Origin: Gilliamella apicola
Lineage (GTDB): Bacteria; Pseudomonadota; Gammaproteobacteria; Enterobacterales; Orbaceae
Direction of reading: 5' to 3'
Assembly: GCF_003202915.1 (NCBI RefSeq)
Contig: NZ_QGLP01000010.1
Location: forward strand, 1 to 64,000
Length of the DNA: 64,000 bases
Both the position numbers and the translations under genes were made by a program. This document shows positions 27,658 through 38,400 of the stretch, piece by piece; the first letter of the stretch is position 1; each line of letters opens with the position of its first letter. Under the pieces are notes generated by a model, which had not been told where the DNA came from, did not search any database, and saw only the letters and a program-made list of their open reading frames with translations.

Positions 27658-29931
27658 ATGAATACTGCTGTTATCGGATACCCTCGAGTTGGGAAGCTTC
27701 GTGAATTAAAATTTGCCACCGAAGCTTATTTTAAAGGTAATAAAACCCAAGCTGAATTATTAAGTGAAGCAAAAGCACTACGTGCGGAACATTTACAACA
27801 ACAAGCTTCGCAAAAAATCGCATTTATTTCATCAAATGATTTTTCATTTTATGATGCCGTACTTGATACTGCATGTTTACTTAATGTTATTCCCAAACGT
27901 TATCAAGATTTAGGTTTACCTGAACTCGATCGCTATTTTGCAATGGCGCGTGGTTATCAAGGTGAAAAAGGTGATGTGCGTGCGTTAGCAATGAAGAAAT
28001 GGTTTAACACCAATTACCACTACTTAGTGCCTGAAATTGAAGATTCACTGCAAATTAAAATCGCCAGTACAAAACCTTTTGATGAATATCAAGAAGCAAA
28101 AGCATTAGGTATCCAAACTAAACCGGTTATTATTGGGGCATTAACCTTTTTCAAATTAGCCCAATATTTAGGCAGCAAACAACTGGTTGATTTTAAGGCA
28201 GACATTATTAAAGCCTATCAAGAAATCATCGAAAAATTCACTGCACTTGGTGCTGACTGGATCCACATTGATGAACCAATTTTAGTGACGGATCTTAGTC
28301 AACAAGATATCGCACTATTTAACGAACTGTATCAAGCTATCTTATCAGTTAAAGGTAAAACTAAAGTTGTGTTACAAACCTATTTTGGTGATGTGCGTGA
28401 CTGCTATAAAGAACTGGTTGCATTACCGTTTGATGGTATTGGTCTGGATTTTGTTGAAGGTAAGCAAACATTAGCCTTACTTGAAAATAATGGCTTCCCT
28501 GTTGATAAAGTTTTATTTGCCGGTGTCGTTAATGGTAAAAATATTTGGAAAAATGATTACAAAAAAACCTTAACTTTATTAGCTAAAATTAAACAAAAAG
28601 CGGCAAACGTGGTGGTAAATACTTCGTGTTCATTATTGCATGTACCTTATACGCTACAAAATGAGACGAAATTAACTATTCAACAACGTGCTTATTTTGC
28701 TTTCGCCCAAGAAAAACTACAAGAACTTGCTGAACTAGGTCAATTACTTAATGAAGCCAATCCTGATAACAATGCGGCTTACAAAGCTAACCAAACTCTG
28801 TTTACCCGTGAACGTGAAGGCGCTAACCAAGCGGTCCGCCAAAAAGTGGCGGCACTGAAAGAGTCTGATTTTACTCGTTTACCTGAGTTTTCAGTACGTG
28901 AAGCTGCGCAGAAAAAAGCCTTTAATTTGCCATTATTACCTACTACTACTATTGGTTCATTCCCACAAACGCCGGATGTACGTTTAAATCGTGCTAAATT
29001 CAAAAAAGGCGAAATTTGCCTAAATGAATACACTGAATTTAATAAGAAAAAAATTGCTGAATGTATCAAACTACAAGAAGAGATCGGTATTGATGTATTA
29101 GTTCACGGTGAATTTGAACGTAATGACATGGTGGAATACTTCGGTGAAAGTTTAAATGGCTTTGTCTTTACTGAAAAAGCATGGGTACAATCTTATGGTA
29201 CGCGTTGCGTTAAGCCACCAATTGTTTGGGGTGATATTTCCCGTTCTAAACCAATTACGGTTGAATATTCAAAATATGCGCAAAGTTTAACTGATAAACC
29301 TGTTAAAGGCATGTTAACTGGCCCTGTGACTATCCTAAACTGGTCATTCCCTCGTGAAGATATTTCACAAAAAGAATCGGTATTCCAAATTGGATTAGCG
29401 ATCAGTGATGAAGTATTAGATCTTGAAGCGGCTGGCATTAAAGTCATCCAAATTGACGAAGCGGCATTAAAAGAAAAATTACCACTACGTAAAGCGGATT
29501 GGAATAGTGAATATCTAGATTGGGCAATTCCGGCATTTAGATTAGTTCACAGCAAAGTACAAGCTGATACCCAAATTCATACTCATATGTGTTATAGCGA
29601 ATTTGCTGACATCATCAAAGATATCGATGCAATGGATGCTGATGTTATTTCATTTGAAGCATCACGCTCAAATCTACAATTAATTGATGTGCTTAAAGCA
29701 AATAACTTTAAAACAGAAGTGGGGCCTGGTGTATATGATATCCACTCACCACGCGTACCACCAGTTGCGGAAATCAAAGCAACCATTGAAAAATTAGTGG
29801 CTAAAATTGATAAGCAAAAATTGTGGATTAATCCAGATTGTGGTTTAAAAACTCGCGGTGAAAAAGAAGTAGTTGAAAGCTTAGAACATCTAGTTCAAGC
29901 AACCTTAGAAGTGAGAAAGACTCTTAATTAA
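27658..29931 (+). CDS. metE: Cobalamin-independent methionine synthase
   Basis: The 757-residue enzyme transfers the methyl group from methyltetrahydropteroyl-triglutamate to homocysteine. It has the N-terminal domain ([27 protein letters not shown]), the catalytic domain beginning [16 protein letters not shown], and zinc-site elements in [12 protein letters not shown] and [11 protein letters not shown]. Full length. The RBS is GAAAGGAAG. It sits directly before metF, which makes its methyl donor, so the pair works as a unit. No cobalamin riboswitch and no clear MetJ or MetR site were found in the 211 bases upstream. Confidence 0.98.
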   Translation: MNTAVIGYPRVGKLRELKFATEAYFKGNKTQAELLSEAKALRAEHLQQQASQKIAFISSNDFSFYDAVLDTACLLNVIPKRYQDLGLPELDRYFAMARGYQGEKGDVRALAMKKWFNTNYHYLVPEIEDSLQIKIASTKPFDEYQEAKALGIQTKPVIIGALTFFKLAQYLGSKQLVDFKADIIKAYQEIIEKFTALGADWIHIDEPILVTDLSQQDIALFNELYQAILSVKGKTKVVLQTYFGDVRDCYKELVALPFDGIGLDFVEGKQTLALLENNGFPVDKVLFAGVVNGKNIWKNDYKKTLTLLAKIKQKAANVVVNTSCSLLHVPYTLQNETKLTIQQRAYFAFAQEKLQELAELGQLLNEANPDNNAAYKANQTLFTREREGANQAVRQKVAALKESDFTRLPEFSVREAAQKKAFNLPLLPTTTIGSFPQTPDVRLNRAKFKKGEICLNEYTEFNKKKIAECIKLQEEIGIDVLVHGEFERNDMVEYFGESLNGFVFTEKAWVQSYGTRCVKPPIVWGDISRSKPITVEYSKYAQSLTDKPVKGMLTGPVTILNWSFPREDISQKESVFQIGLAISDEVLDLEAAGIKVIQIDEAALKEKLPLRKADWNSEYLDWAIPAFRLVHSKVQADTQIHTHMCYSEFADIIKDIDAMDADVISFEASRSNLQLIDVLKANNFKTEVGPGVYDIHSPRVPPVAEIKATIEKLVAKIDKQKLWINPDCGLKTRGEKEVVESLEHLVQATLEVRKTLN

Positions 29932-29970
29932 CACTGTTTTTTATAAAGTTAATTAGCTTTGTCTGTCTTA

Positions 29971-30000
29971 ATTACCGCCGCCTTTATAGGCGGCGGTAAT
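29971..30000 (+). other. Strong GC-rich hairpin between metE and metF
   Basis: ATTACCGCCGCC and GGCGGCGGTAAT form a perfect 12-bp stem with a TTTATA loop. No T-tract follows. It may partly terminate or protect the upstream message and set metE above metF expression. Confidence 0.7.
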
Positions 30001-30031
30001 GTCAGTAGAGTAAAAAAGATAGCAAGAATGG

Positions 30032-30916
30032 ATGGTACCAATGAAAACAAATTTATTATTTAACCAAAAAACAGTATTCTCCTTTGAGGTTTTTCCACCT
30101 AAAAAAACGTCACCATTAGAGACAATTTATAGCACTTTACGCGAATTAGGTTACTTCAAACCTGACTTTATTAGTGTCACTTATGGGGCTGGTGGTAGTT
30201 TAAATGGTCAAACTACGATTGATATTGCGCATGCAGTTAAACATACTTATGGTATTGAAAGTGTCGCCCATTTACCGGGGATTAACTTCGACAAAGCCGA
30301 AATGCTAAAAATTCTTCACGACCTCAAATGTGCTGGAATTGATAACGTATTAGCATTACGTGGTGATATCAGTCCCAATGTAACACCTAAAGATGATTTT
30401 CGCTTTGCTAGCGAATTAGTCACCTTTATTAAAGAAAATGGTGATTTTAATGTTATTGGCGCATGCTATCCAGAAGGGCATCTTGAAGCAACGACGCTTA
30501 AACAAGATTTAATCCATCTAAAAGAGAAAGTAAATGCCGGTACCGATCAGTTAATTTCACAACTATTTTTTGATAATGACTATTTTTATGCCTTTTTAGA
30601 TAAAGCGCATGATATGGATATTAATGTACCAATTGAAGCAGGTATTATGCCAGTTACTAATAAAAATCAAATTGAACGCATGGTTTCAATGTGTGGCGTA
30701 AATTTACCTAAAAAGTTCAAACAGATGATGGAAAAATATGAACATCATCCAGATGCATTTCGTGATGCTGGTATAGCTTATGCTATTGATCAGATTGTTG
30801 ATTTAGTCTCACAAAACGTTGATGGTATCCATTTATATACAATGAACAATAGTTACATTGCTAGACGCATTAGCGAAGCGGTATCAACACTGCTTGCGGT
30901 GCCAAAATCAGCGTAA
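30032..30916 (+). CDS. metF: 5,10-methylenetetrahydrofolate reductase
   Basis: The 294-residue FAD-dependent TIM-barrel enzyme reduces methylene-THF to methyl-THF, the donor used by the upstream MetE. Family stretches include FSFEVFPPKK, PDFISVTYGAGGS, HLPGINFDKAE, VLALRGD, IGACYPEGHLEA, ISQLFFDNDYFYAF and PIEAGIMPVTN, with the C-terminal IHLYTMNNS. The ATG at 30041 (MKTNLLFNQ) is an alternative start, and neither has a textbook RBS. The initiator tRNA gene is convergent downstream. Confidence 0.95.
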   Translation: MVPMKTNLLFNQKTVFSFEVFPPKKTSPLETIYSTLRELGYFKPDFISVTYGAGGSLNGQTTIDIAHAVKHTYGIESVAHLPGINFDKAEMLKILHDLKCAGIDNVLALRGDISPNVTPKDDFRFASELVTFIKENGDFNVIGACYPEGHLEATTLKQDLIHLKEKVNAGTDQLISQLFFDNDYFYAFLDKAHDMDINVPIEAGIMPVTNKNQIERMVSMCGVNLPKKFKQMMEKYEHHPDAFRDAGIAYAIDQIVDLVSQNVDGIHLYTMNNSYIARRISEAVSTLLAVPKSA

Positions 30917-30959
30917 TTATTTAGTTGTTTGTAAGAATATGAGAAAGGTTTGGTAGAAT

Positions 30960-31036
<77 letters not shown>

Positions 31037-31050
31037 TCAAAGAGGTTGCT

Positions 31051-31078
31051 ATAATATAGTAATTAAATAATAAAGCAA
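31051..31078 (-). promoter_or_regulatory. Promoter of the initiator tRNA gene
   Basis: On the minus strand TTGCTT and TATTAT are separated by 16 bases, and the -10 ends about 15 bases before the tRNA 5' end. The match to sigma-70 elements is good. Confidence 0.6.
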
Positions 31079-31187
31079 TACCTTTCTAGTCTAAACGACC
31101 CTTTTTTTACGCATTCATTACCAAATAATCGCATTTTTTATACGAATAAGCATGCGATTATCAATATTTTTACAGTATTATGCCAAT

Positions 31188-31772
31188 TTATTTATCGGTA
31201 AAACTATCTAAAAGAAAAGATTCTGCTATTTCAGCAGCGCTATTATCAAATTTTATATATTTAACTCCCTGCCATAAACATCTTTTTTGATTTGTGTCTG
31301 CAATAAACTTTTCCCAATTTTCTAATTTCCATGTATCTCGAGGATTATCACGTTCTATAATCCGCTGCTTTAAAATTGCTGGTGGGACAAAAACATCTAA
31401 AACATAGATATCACTTTGGTTAAAACCAAATTTTTGATTCATCTTGGCAATATAATCTTTATCAGAAAAATAACTCAAAAAAGGGGCATCAAGCACCACT
31501 GAATTATTTAATTTTAGATTTTCACTAGCAATGTGTAACAATGTTTGATACTCAAGTTCCATTATTTGATTTTTATAATATTCACATCCATCTCTAGCTG
31601 TTGGCTCATAACCTTTAGATATTAATAACTCACCGGTAAAGCGATTAGCAACAATATCTTTATCTAAGTAACAATAGTGTAATTTTGAAGCTAAAAATTT
31701 ACCTACAGTTGATTTTCCTGAGCCAGCTGCGCCAATAAGAAAGATAGCTTTTGTATTTACATTTTTTTCCAT
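31188..31772 (-). CDS. P-loop kinase-like ATPase (AAA_33 type), IclR-linked
   Basis: The 194-residue protein has Walker A GAAGSGKST (about residues 14-22) and a shikimate/gluconate-kinase-like layout with YLDKDIVANRF after it. A lid with RDNPRDTWKLENW and a Leu-x-Gln-Arg type region (LKQRIIERD) follow. I recognise the small-molecule kinase superfamily but not the substrate. It is divergent from the IclR regulator and shares the palindromic operators, one of which touches its RBS (AAGGAGAT). A role in phosphorylating the sugar acid handled by the aldolase and porter next door is inferred from this context only. Confidence 0.72.
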   Translation of the reverse strand: MEKNVNTKAIFLIGAAGSGKSTVGKFLASKLHYCYLDKDIVANRFTGELLISKGYEPTARDGCEYYKNQIMELEYQTLLHIASENLKLNNSVVLDAPFLSYFSDKDYIAKMNQKFGFNQSDIYVLDVFVPPAILKQRIIERDNPRDTWKLENWEKFIADTNQKRCLWQGVKYIKFDNSAAEIAESFLLDSFTDK

Positions 31773-31786
31773 ATTTCATCTCCTTT

Positions 31787-31953
31787 TTCGCATTTGCGAA
31801 CCTAATTTCATGAATGCGAACCATTAATGTGAACTAAATAATAATTTGCATAATATCCTATAAAATTGAAATACAATAATAATATGACATGTTATATTAA
31901 ATACAGAAATAAAGTTTAATAATTGAACCTAGCTCACAGTTCACATTTGCGAA
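31787..31953. promoter_or_regulatory. Three 14-bp palindromic operators of the IclR module
   Basis: TTCGCATTTGCGAA (31787-31800, perfect palindrome), TTCATGAATGCGAA (31807-31820, imperfect) and TTCACATTTGCGAA (31940-31953, one changed pair) lie in the 184-base divergent region. The first two are 20 bp apart centre to centre and touch the kinase RBS. The third ends 3 bases before the iclR-type gene ATG. IclR-family proteins typically bind such sites and repress themselves and their targets. Confidence 0.8.
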
Positions 31954-31956
31954 ATC

Positions 31957-32763
31957 ATGAAAAAAGAAACAATACCGTTAAAACTGAATAAATCGGCAGC
32001 CAGAACCATAGATCTACTTTTGCTCTTGGTAAGTAGTGACAAGTTTTTGACGCTTAACAATATTTGTGAAATGATGCAATTACCTAAAAGTAGTGCCTTT
32101 GAACTGATTCAAACATTACTTTATAAAGGAATTATTGAAATAAAAGATGATAAGCAAAAAACTTATGGGCTCAGTCTATTAGCATTTGAAATAGGAAGTT
32201 CCGTTATTACCAATATGGGGATTGCTGATGCGGCAAGACCATTCATTCAAGAACTTAATCGTCAAACCGGCAGTACTGTATTTCTCGGCGTAAAGGATAA
32301 AGACAAAATCGTTTATATCGATAAAGCGGAAAATCATTCAACGATAAAACCAACAGCTAAATTAGGATCTCGACGTAATTTACATACCACAGGGTTAGGC
32401 AAAGGATTATTGTATGCGTTCTGTGATACTAAAATAATTGAAATTTTAGGCGAAGAGCCTTATGCCAGCAAAACACCACTCTCACATACCAATCAAAAAG
32501 AAGTATTAGAAGATGCCAGCAATACCAGATTACGTGGATATGCGATTGATGATAGAGAAGATAATCTAGATATGTATTGCATTAGCTCTGCAATTCGTAA
32601 TCATGAAAATGAATCCGTCGCGTCATTCAGTGTTGCTAGTTTATATAGTGGTATGACAAAAGATAAAGAACAACTTATAGCTAAATTAGTCAAAGAAACC
32701 GCGTTGCAAATTTCAAGGAAATTGGGATTTGCAGGAAATAACCTCTATAACATAAATAGCTAA
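31957..32763 (+). CDS. IclR-family transcriptional regulator
   Basis: The 268-residue protein has an N-terminal winged helix (RTIDLLLLLVSSDKFLTLNNICEMMQLPKSSAFELIQTLL). A C-terminal effector domain follows, with GIADAARPFIQELNRQTGSTVFLGV, LHTTGLGKGLLYAF and GYAIDDREDNLDMYCISSAI. It probably senses the sugar acid or its breakdown product. An operator copy ends 3 bases before its ATG, in the place where the RBS should be, and no clear RBS is visible. An in-frame TAG 27 bases upstream rules out a longer protein. The aldolase gene follows after 22 bases, so they share a transcript. Confidence 0.9.
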   Translation: MKKETIPLKLNKSAARTIDLLLLLVSSDKFLTLNNICEMMQLPKSSAFELIQTLLYKGIIEIKDDKQKTYGLSLLAFEIGSSVITNMGIADAARPFIQELNRQTGSTVFLGVKDKDKIVYIDKAENHSTIKPTAKLGSRRNLHTTGLGKGLLYAFCDTKIIEILGEEPYASKTPLSHTNQKEVLEDASNTRLRGYAIDDREDNLDMYCISSAIRNHENESVASFSVASLYSGMTKDKEQLIAKLVKETALQISRKLGFAGNNLYNINS

Positions 32764-32785
32764 CCAAGATTATTGGAGATAAAAA

Positions 32786-33439
32786 ATGTATCGCAAATTA
32801 GAAAACTTAAACAAAATTATTGATTCAGGAATTGTATTAATTGTTAGATTAGCAACAGACAGTGAATCAATTGAAGTTGCTGAAGCAGCAATACAAGGTG
32901 GAATCAACGTTATTGAAATTCCGATGGCGGTACCCAATGCCTTACAAGTAGTCAAATATTTATCAGATAAATATAAAAAACAAGGTGTTTTAATTGGAAC
33001 AGGTACAGTATTAGATGGTGAAACAGCTCGTGCTGCTATTTTGGCTGGAGCAGAACTACTCGTTAGCCCAAATTTAAATCCAGACATGATAAAAGTTGCC
33101 AATCGCTACCAAGTAGTAACGATGAGTGGTGCTTACACGCCAACAGAGATTCAAAATACCTTAGAAGCTGGAGCTGATATTGTAAAATTATTTCCTGCCG
33201 AGTTTGTTAATCCTAATTATATAAAATCGGTGCTAGCACCACTCTCTCATGCGCCAATATCGCCTACAGGTGGAGTAACACCAGAAAATGTTCATCAGTG
33301 GTTTTCGGCTGGTGCAGTATGTGTCGGTGTTGCCAGCTATATTACTAAAGCTGCAGCACATGACAATGATATGAGTAAAGTAACAAAAGCGGCGCAAACT
33401 TTTTTGGAAGCAGTAAAAAAAGCTAAAGCTAAATTATAA
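32786..33439 (+). CDS. KDPG/KHG-type aldolase
   Basis: The 217-residue class I aldolase of the Eda/KdgA family cleaves a 2-keto-3-deoxy-6-phospho sugar acid to pyruvate and a triose phosphate. The catalytic residues are Glu44 in NVIEIPM and Schiff-base Lys134 in DIVKLFPAEF, with Arg21 in IVRL. GTGTVLD and SPTGGVTPENV form the phosphate-binding loops. It is encoded between the IclR regulator and a sugar-acid MFS porter, so it probably serves that pathway rather than the central Entner-Doudoroff route. The exact stereochemistry of the substrate (gluconate or galactonate type) cannot be told. Confidence 0.9.
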   Translation: MYRKLENLNKIIDSGIVLIVRLATDSESIEVAEAAIQGGINVIEIPMAVPNALQVVKYLSDKYKKQGVLIGTGTVLDGETARAAILAGAELLVSPNLNPDMIKVANRYQVVTMSGAYTPTEIQNTLEAGADIVKLFPAEFVNPNYIKSVLAPLSHAPISPTGGVTPENVHQWFSAGAVCVGVASYITKAAAHDNDMSKVTKAAQTFLEAVKKAKAKL

Positions 33440-33512
33440 TAAAATTGATTAATAAAGGCATATTTTTATATGTCTATGGGATGGTTTTGTCTAAAGAAAG
33501 GTGCAAATAAAA

Positions 33513-34772
33513 ATGACAACACAACAAAAAATTAAACCAAAATTACGTTGGGGATTTATTATCCTTCTCGTAATTGGTGCTATCGTTAATTATTTAGATA
33601 GATCAAATTTAAGTATTGCCAATACAACTATTGCTCAAGAATTCGGTTTATCGCAAACACAAATGGGATTTTTACTGTCAGCTTTTCTCTGGCCTTATGC
33701 ACTGGCTAACTTACCAGCAGGATGGTTGGTTGATAAATTTGGTCCGAAAAAAATGTTTTCTTGGGCATCTGGATTATGGTCAATAGTGACTATCATATGT
33801 GGCTTCTTAAATAGCTACTCAATGTTTTACGCTATGCGAGTCGTACTAGGTGTGGTGGAATCACCATTCTTTACCTCGGGATTAAAGACCACACAAACAT
33901 GGTTCTCAAAAGAGGAACGAGGCGTACCAGTTTCGATTATTAATACCGGCTCACAAATAGCTAATGCTATCGCTCCTCCACTATTAACTATATTAATGTT
34001 AACGATGAGCTGGCGTGGGATGTTTATTATCATTGGGGTATTTGGACTACTTGTAATGTTAGTATGGCTAAAAATATATCGCGATCCAACACCACAAGAA
34101 TTATTAATAATAAAAGGTGATAATAATCAAGAAGAACCTAAAACTAAACAAGCACAATCATCTTGGGGTGATTTGTTAAAACAAAAAATGACTTGGTTTA
34201 TGATCCTAGGTAATTTTGGCATTATGTTCACTATTTGGGTCTACTTGACTTGGTTACCAAGCTATTTGGAAAAAGAACAAGGATTCACGCTAAAACAGAT
34301 GGGTTGGATAGCTTCAATTCCTTTTTTCTGTGGAATTATTGGCGTAATTTTAGGTGGCATTATTTCTGATTATGCTATACGTCGTGGATTTAAACCTATC
34401 AACGCCAGAAAAATTCCTATTGTAGGTGGGGCAATAATTGCAGCGGCTTCCGTTGCTCCAATCGCTTTTATTGATAATACTGTATTAAGTATTGTTCTAT
34501 TATCAGTAGGCTATTTCGCCTCTCAATTACCATCAGGTGTTATCTGGACTTTAGCTGCTGATGTTGCTCCTAGTCATCAAGTTGGTTCATTGGGTGCTAT
34601 CCAAAACTTTGGTGGATTTCTTGGTGCAGCTATGGCGCCAATTATTACTGGTATCATTTTAGATATCACTGGCAGCTTTGGTTATGTATTTATACTAGGT
34701 GCTTGTTTACTTATATTAGGTGCAATCTCCTACGGAATATTCTTAAAGAAACCAATCACTAAAGAAGATTAA
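33513..34772 (+). CDS. MFS transporter, anion:cation symporter family (sugar acid)
   Basis: The 419-residue protein with twelve hydrophobic segments matches the ACS family (hexuronate, galactonate, glucarate porters). It shows NYLDRSNLSIANTTI in helix 1, FLLSAFLWPYALANLPAGWLVDKFG, RVVLGVVESPFFTSGLK, TWFSKEERGVPVSIINTGSQ and ANAIAPP. The ATG at 33513 is preferred over an in-frame GTG at 33501 because AAGAAAGG lies the right distance before it. With the aldolase it forms an operon for a sugar acid. A hairpin at 34807-34832 (TAAGCTCAC / GTGGGCTTA) may end the transcript. Confidence 0.9.
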   Translation: MTTQQKIKPKLRWGFIILLVIGAIVNYLDRSNLSIANTTIAQEFGLSQTQMGFLLSAFLWPYALANLPAGWLVDKFGPKKMFSWASGLWSIVTIICGFLNSYSMFYAMRVVLGVVESPFFTSGLKTTQTWFSKEERGVPVSIINTGSQIANAIAPPLLTILMLTMSWRGMFIIIGVFGLLVMLVWLKIYRDPTPQELLIIKGDNNQEEPKTKQAQSSWGDLLKQKMTWFMILGNFGIMFTIWVYLTWLPSYLEKEQGFTLKQMGWIASIPFFCGIIGVILGGIISDYAIRRGFKPINARKIPIVGGAIIAAASVAPIAFIDNTVLSIVLLSVGYFASQLPSGVIWTLAADVAPSHQVGSLGAIQNFGGFLGAAMAPIITGIILDITGSFGYVFILGACLLILGAISYGIFLKKPITKED

Positions 34773-34998
34773 AACTAGATATCCTAACAATCTATTTTAT
34801 CTCAAATAAGCTCACTAATTCATGTGGGCTTACTAAGTTACTTCACACTACACTATTACCACCCAAAATTACTTATATGCTTATACGGTATACATTCCTC
34901 AATATTTTTTTACTACAAAATTTATTCTCGTTGACAATTCATTATGCTAACATCTTTACAATTACATAAAATCTTTAATAAGAAAAAAGGAAATAAGT

Positions 34999-35418
34999 AT
35001 GTCAACTCAATATCATGGATCTTGTTTGTGTGGAAAAGTTAAATTATCTGTACCATTTGCCAATACGGAGTTTAGTGCATGTCATTGCCAAACTTGTCGT
35101 AAATGGAGTGCAGGGCCTTTAATGACCTTAGCGCACAGTGGTGATTTAACGATAGAAGGACAAGAAAATGTTACCCATTTTAACTCATCAGAGTGGGCGG
35201 AAAGAGCATTTTGTAAAGAGTGTGGCTCTCATCTTTATTATCATTTAAAAGGTACGCAAAATTACTATATTGCTGCTTGGATCTTTGACGATATTAAAGA
35301 GTTAAAATTCACGGCTGAAGTCTTTATTGATAAAAAACCAACTTGCTACGCGTTTGCTAATCCGACTCATAAATTAACCGAAGCAGATATTTTAGCGATG
35401 GCGGCAGGAAAGGCTTAA
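34999..35418 (+). CDS. GFA-family (Mss4-like) zinc protein
   Basis: The 139-residue protein belongs to the glutathione-dependent formaldehyde-activating-enzyme-like family (GFA/CENP-V). The zinc ligands are in GSCLCGKV, SACHCQTCRKW and FCKECGSHLYY. Family members are often called GSH-dependent formaldehyde-activating enzymes, but most are of unknown substrate and the true activity is unclear. A frmA-like or formaldehyde dehydrogenase gene is not adjacent. It is monocistronic, with RBS AAAAGGAAA, and shares a bidirectional terminator with carB. Confidence 0.88.
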   Translation: MSTQYHGSCLCGKVKLSVPFANTEFSACHCQTCRKWSAGPLMTLAHSGDLTIEGQENVTHFNSSEWAERAFCKECGSHLYYHLKGTQNYYIAAWIFDDIKELKFTAEVFIDKKPTCYAFANPTHKLTEADILAMAAGKA

Positions 35419-35446
35419 AAAATAAATTATAACTTGATATATTTAT

Positions 35447-35474
35447 AAAAAAGACGAGCATTGCTCGTCTTTTT
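35447..35474. terminator. Bidirectional terminator between the GFA gene and carB
   Basis: AAAAAGACGAGCA and TGCTCGTCTTTTT form a long stem with T-runs on both strands between convergent genes. Confidence 0.93.
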
Positions 35475-35476
35475 GG

Positions 35477-38400
35477 TTATTGATAAAGTGCCTGTAATGG
35501 TATCACACTGTTGGCAGGATCGTAATCTAGTGCCGACGTTGTGGCATAAGCAGCATTCATAGTGGTATCGTAATGGACTTTATATTGGATAGCACTACGG
35601 CGCAGGATTTTAGAGGCTTCAATAGCAGCTCGCCCTGACGTTGTGTTAAGAATATAACTGTACTCGCCATTTTTGATATGATCATGAATATTTGGTCGAC
35701 CTTCATTCTCTTTCTTGACAATTTGGCAGGCAATTCCTGCTTGTTGCAATGCTTTTGCTGTGCCAAGTGTGGCATCAATAGTAAATCCATGAGCGATTAA
35801 TCGTTTAGCAACTTCTAATAGACGTGGTTTATCTTGTTCACGAATAGAAAGTAATGCTTTGCCGGATTTTTTCATATTCGACAAGCTGCCAAGCTGTGCT
35901 TTGGCAAAGGCTTCGGCAAATGTTTTACCAATTCCCATGACTTCGCCGGTTGAGCGCATTTCAGGCCCTAAAATTGGGTCAACACCGCTAAACTTATTAA
36001 ACGGTAATACCACTTCTTTAACTGAGTAATAAGGCGGAATCACTTCTTGAGTGACATTTTGCTTGGTCAGCGATTGCCCTGTCATAACGCGGGCAGCAAT
36101 TTTAGCCAGTGGTAAGCCTGTCGCTTTCGAGACAAATGGCACCGTACGGGCTGCACGCGGATTAATTTCAATTAGATAAACTTGATTATCTTTGACAGCA
36201 AATTGCCCATTCATTAAACCTTTTACATTAAGTTCAAACGCCAATTGTTTCGCTTGTTTTCGCAGTTCAGCTAAAATTTCAGGGCTTAAGGTATGAGTTG
36301 GCAGTGAACAAGCTGAATCACCCGAGTGAATACCGGCTTGTTCAATATGTTCCATAATGCCACCAATAACGATTTGTTCGCCATCTGCAATCACATCAAT
36401 ATCCACCTCAATGGCATCATCTAAAAAGTGGTCAAGTAGTACCGGCGCATTATTGGATTCACTTACTGCGGTTTTAAAGTAGCGTCGTAAATCTTGTTCA
36501 TTGTAGACAATTTCCATTGCTCGTCCGCCTAATACATAAGATGGACGCACCACAAGTGGATAACCGATTTGCTCTGCCTTGATTACCGCTTCATCAATAT
36601 CGGTTACGGTGGCATTAACAGGCTGTTTTAATTTTAATTTATCGACTACTTCTTGAAAGCGTTTGCGATCTTCGGCTCTGTCTATGGCATCAGGTGAAGT
36701 ACCAATAATTGGAATTCCGGCAGCTTCAAGGGCTCGCGCCAATTTCAGCGGAGTTTGTCCACCATACTGTACTATCACGCCATTAGGTTTTTCAACGTGG
36801 GCAATTTCAAGCACATCTTCAAGGGTAACCGGCTCAAAATAGAGTCTATCGGAAGTATCATAATCGGTTGAAACTGTTTCGGGATTGCAATTTACCATAA
36901 TGGTTTCAAAGCCATCTTCACGTAAAGCTAAAGCAGCATGTACACAGCAGTAATCAAATTCGATCCCTTGTCCAATACGATTAGGTCCTCCTCCTAAAAT
37001 CATAATCTTTTTACGATTAAATTGTGGATTGGCCTCACACTCTTGTTCATAGGTTGAGTAAAGATAGGCGGTATCGGTTGAAAACTCAGCTGCACAGGTA
37101 TCCACGCGTTTATAAACTGGGTGAATATCATATTGTACGCGCAGATCTCGCACGGCTTGTTCTTGAGTATTAAGCAGTTTAGCAATACGAAGATCCGAAA
37201 AGCCTTTACGTTTAAGTTGCCATAATGTCTCTTGATCAAGATCATTAATGGTTTGTTGCTTTAAGCGGTTTTCTATTTGCACTAGTTCTTCTATTTGCAC
37301 TAAGAACCAGCGATCAATATGAGTTAATAAAAACACTTCATCAACTGTAAAACCTGCTCGAAAAGCATCGGCTATATACCAAATGCGATCGCTACCTGCT
37401 TCATGTAGTTCGTAACGAATTTTAGCAAGATTCTTTTCATCGCTAGCATCATCGATTTTTTCATCCAATCCGCACGCACCGACTTCTAAACCGCGAAGTG
37501 CTTTTTGCATCGATTCTTGGAATGTTCGGCCAATTGCCATCACTTCACCCACTGATTTCATTTGTGTGGTTAAGCGATCATTGCAACCGGCAAATTTTTC
37601 AAAATTAAAACGTGGGATTTTAGTCACGACATAATCAATAGACGGTTCGAAAGAAGCAGGAGTTTTACCGCCAGTAATATCATTGGAAAGCTCGTCAAGT
37701 GTATAACCGACGGCTAATTTAGCTGCAATCTTGGCAATAGGAAAGCCGGTTGCTTTAGAGGCTAACGCCGAAGAGCGTGATACCCGAGGATTCATCTCAA
37801 TGACAATTAATCGTCCCGTTTGTGGATCAACCGAAAATTGCACGTTTGAACCGCCAGTTTCAACACCAATTTCGCGCAATACTGCAATTGAGGCATTACG
37901 CATGATTTGATATTCTTTATCTGTCAAAGTTTGTGCAGGTGCAACCGTTATTGAATCACCGGTATGAATGCCCATTGCGTCAAAGTTTTCAATCGAACAA
38001 ACAATAATACAATTATCGTTTTTATCACGCACAACTTCCATTTCATACTCTTTCCAGCCAATTAGTGATTCGTCGATCAGTAGTTCATTGGTTGGGGATA
38101 AATCAAGTCCACGAGTACAGATTTCTTCAAACTCTTCTTGATTATAAGCGATGCCACCGCCTGTTCCGCCCATAGTGAATGATGGACGAATAATACAAGG
38201 AAAGCCCACTTGTTCCAGTACCGCATAAGCCTCTTGTAATGAGTGAGCAATACCTGAACGTGCGGTATCCAGCCCAATTTTTTTCATTGCCTGATCAAAA
38301 CGTTTGCGATCTTCAGCTTTATCAATCGCATCTGCGGTTGCGCCGATCATTTCAACATTAAACTCTTTTAATACACCCTGTTTTTCAAGTTCTAATGCGC

